The notes under the pieces: generated by a model
What the model was told of the DNA's origin: nothing
What the model saw: the letters and a program-made list of their open reading frames with translations, nothing else
The model's database searches: none
Shown: positions 14,227-15,544 of the stretch, piece by piece
How positions within the stretch are numbered: the stretch's first letter is position 1
Layout of the letters: the number at the start of each line of letters is the position of its first letter
Translations under genes and position numbers: made by a program
Assembly: GCA_001995005.1 (NCBI GenBank)
Contig: MDJN01000117.1
Span: 1-15,544 of the forward strand
Source of the DNA: Candidatus Parepulonipiscium sp. PG-Nun2H_MBin03
GTDB taxonomy: Bacteria > Bacillota > Clostridia > Lachnospirales > Cellulosilyticaceae
DNA length: 15,544 bases
Direction: 5' to 3'

Positions 14227-15544
14227 ATGGAAGAGCAACTTAGGGTCCCACCACATAATATAGAAGCAGAGCAGTCGGTATTAGGCTCTATAATAATGGA
14301 TGCAGATTCTATTGCTATAGCCAGTGAAATACTAAAAGCTACTGACTTCTATAGACCAAATCATAAAGAAATATATAATGCTATAATAGATTTATATGCT
14401 ACTAATAAATCTATTGATATAGTTACAATTCAAAATAGATTAAATGAAAGAGGCCAGCTAATGCAGGTAGGGGGAATTTCTTACCTTGCAGATTTAGCAA
14501 ATAATACTCCGACATCAGCACATATAAAGCAATATGCTCAAATTGTAGCGGATAAAGCAAATCTTAGAAAACTTATTAAAGCCACATCAAATATTAGTGC
14601 AAAAAGTTATGAAGCAGAAGATACTGTGCAAGATATTATGACATATGCAGAAAAAGAAATCTTTGATATTTTACAAAATAAGCAAACTGATGACTTTTCA
14701 CCTATAAACGAGATAATGGTAACCACTATAAATAAAATTGAGCAAGCCAATAGGGCAGGTGGAGCCATTACTGGAATACCTACAGGGTTTATAGACCTTG
14801 ATTATAAGACTGCTGGATTACAACCATCAGATTTAATTTTAGTAGCAGCAAGACCTTCTATGGGAAAAACAGCATTTGCACTAAATATAATTCAACATGC
14901 AGCACTGAGGCACAAAAAAAAAGTTGCGATATTTAGCCTAGAGATGGCAAAAGACCAACTAGTAAACCGTATGCTTTGTAGCGAAGCTATGGTAGATGCA
15001 CAAAACGTACGTACAGGAAATTTACAACCTGATTCGTGGAATGCAATTGCACAAGCAATCCCTCGCATAACTGCTGCGGATATTTATATAGATGATACAG
15101 CAGGCATATCTATAATGGAAATGCGTGCTAAGTGTAGGCGTCTAAAAATGGATAAAGGGCTTGACTTGATTATGATAGATTATTTGCAATTGATGTCTGG
15201 TGGTGCAAAAACAGAGTCAAGGCAACAAGAGATATCTGAAATATCTCGTTCGCTAAAAGCATTGGCAAGAGAAATGGATGCACCTATAATCGCTTTATCA
15301 CAATTATCAAGGGCACCAGAGGCAAGGGCAGACCATAGACCTATGCTTAGTGACCTTAGAGAATCTGGAGCAATAGAACAAGATGCGGATGTTGTTATGT
15401 TTTTATATAGAGATGAATACTATAATCCTGATACAGATAAAAAAAGTGTTGGAGAAGTTATAATAGCAAAACAAAGAAATGGACCAACTGGTACAATAGA
15501 ACTTACTTGGCTTGGAAAATATACAAAATTTGTGGATACAGCAA
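14227..15544 (+). CDS. dnaB: Replicative DNA helicase DnaB, 3' end cut by window
   Basis: This is the hexameric helicase that unwinds DNA at the replication fork and recruits primase. The first 439 residues are present; the family is about 440-460 long, so only a few C-terminal residues are missing. The N-terminal domain begins RVPPHNIEAEQSVLGSIIM, the usual DnaB opening, which fixes the start. The RecA-type motor has Walker A (AARPSMGKT, about 207-215), FSLEM, Walker B (LIMIDYLQLM, D318), IIALSQLSR and the arginine-finger-region motif KQRNGPTG. No intein or insertion interrupts it. The nearest strong ribosome-site-like run (GAAAGGGG) ends 15 bases upstream, unusually far, and only AGAAG lies at normal distance, so translation initiation may be weak. 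An in-frame stop at 14212 rules out an upstream start. Confidence 0.97.
   Translation, partial: MEEQLRVPPHNIEAEQSVLGSIIMDADSIAIASEILKATDFYRPNHKEIYNAIIDLYATNKSIDIVTIQNRLNERGQLMQVGGISYLADLANNTPTSAHIKQYAQIVADKANLRKLIKATSNISAKSYEAEDTVQDIMTYAEKEIFDILQNKQTDDFSPINEIMVTTINKIEQANRAGGAITGIPTGFIDLDYKTAGLQPSDLILVAARPSMGKTAFALNIIQHAALRHKKKVAIFSLEMAKDQLVNRMLCSEAMVDAQNVRTGNLQPDSWNAIAQAIPRITAADIYIDDTAGISIMEMRAKCRRLKMDKGLDLIMIDYLQLMSGGAKTESRQQEISEISRSLKALAREMDAPIIALSQLSRAPEARADHRPMLSDLRESGAIEQDADVVMFLYRDEYYNPDTDKKSVGEVIIAKQRNGPTGTIELTWLGKYTKFVDTA

Overview
The window is AT-rich, gene-dense DNA from a Gram-positive, low-GC anaerobe, most likely a member of the Clostridia (Lachnospirales-like). This is inferred from gene content and style: strong AGGAGG-type ribosome sites, an rplI/dnaB neighbourhood, a PhoP/PhoR-type two-component pair, a Na+-pumping biotin decarboxylase operon, and secreted proteins with copper-amine-oxidase-N ('stalk') domains. 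The species cannot be fixed from the sequence. No rRNA, tRNA, CRISPR array, insertion sequence or phage gene was recognised.

Layout, left to right. (1) 2-922: 3' two thirds of an AGCS-family Na+/alanine-type symporter. It ends in a hairpin whose 3' arm is also the ribosome site of the next gene, a lysine-rich orphan protein (970-1650). (2) 1651-1998: non-coding, with a long hairpin followed by a T run, repeats, and a promoter for the next operon. (3) 1999-6692: a five-gene operon closed by a strong terminator. It encodes a divergent CoA-ester carboxyltransferase, an OadG-like small membrane subunit, a biotin carrier, the Na+-translocating beta subunit, and an OadA/5S-type keto-acid carboxyltransferase without its own biotin domain. 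(4) 6843-7658: a secreted stalk-domain protein, convergent with and overlapping by a few bases a YhcC-type radical SAM protein (7655-8542, minus strand). Upstream of that, also on the minus strand, is an orphan helical protein (8615-9049). (5) 9166-11204: an OmpR-family response regulator and a PhoR-like histidine kinase, then rplI (11277-11723), whose promoter overlaps the kinase stop codon. (6) 11754-13901, minus strand: a 715-residue secreted protein with duplicated beta-rich modules and a C-terminal stalk domain, lying between rplI and dnaB. (7) 14227-15544: replicative helicase dnaB, cut by the window end.

How the genes may work together. The symporter and the decarboxylase operon both point to sodium-coupled bioenergetics. 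In the operon, one biotin carrier and one membrane pump appear to serve two different carboxyltransferase subunits, one for CoA esters and one for oxaloacetate/pyruvate. It could therefore act as a Na+-pumping decarboxylase for two substrates, or as a transcarboxylase linked to the pump; this is inference.

Several starts were moved by ribosome-site spacing: TTG 3402, ATG 3729, ATG 9049 (minus strand) and ATG 13901 (minus strand).
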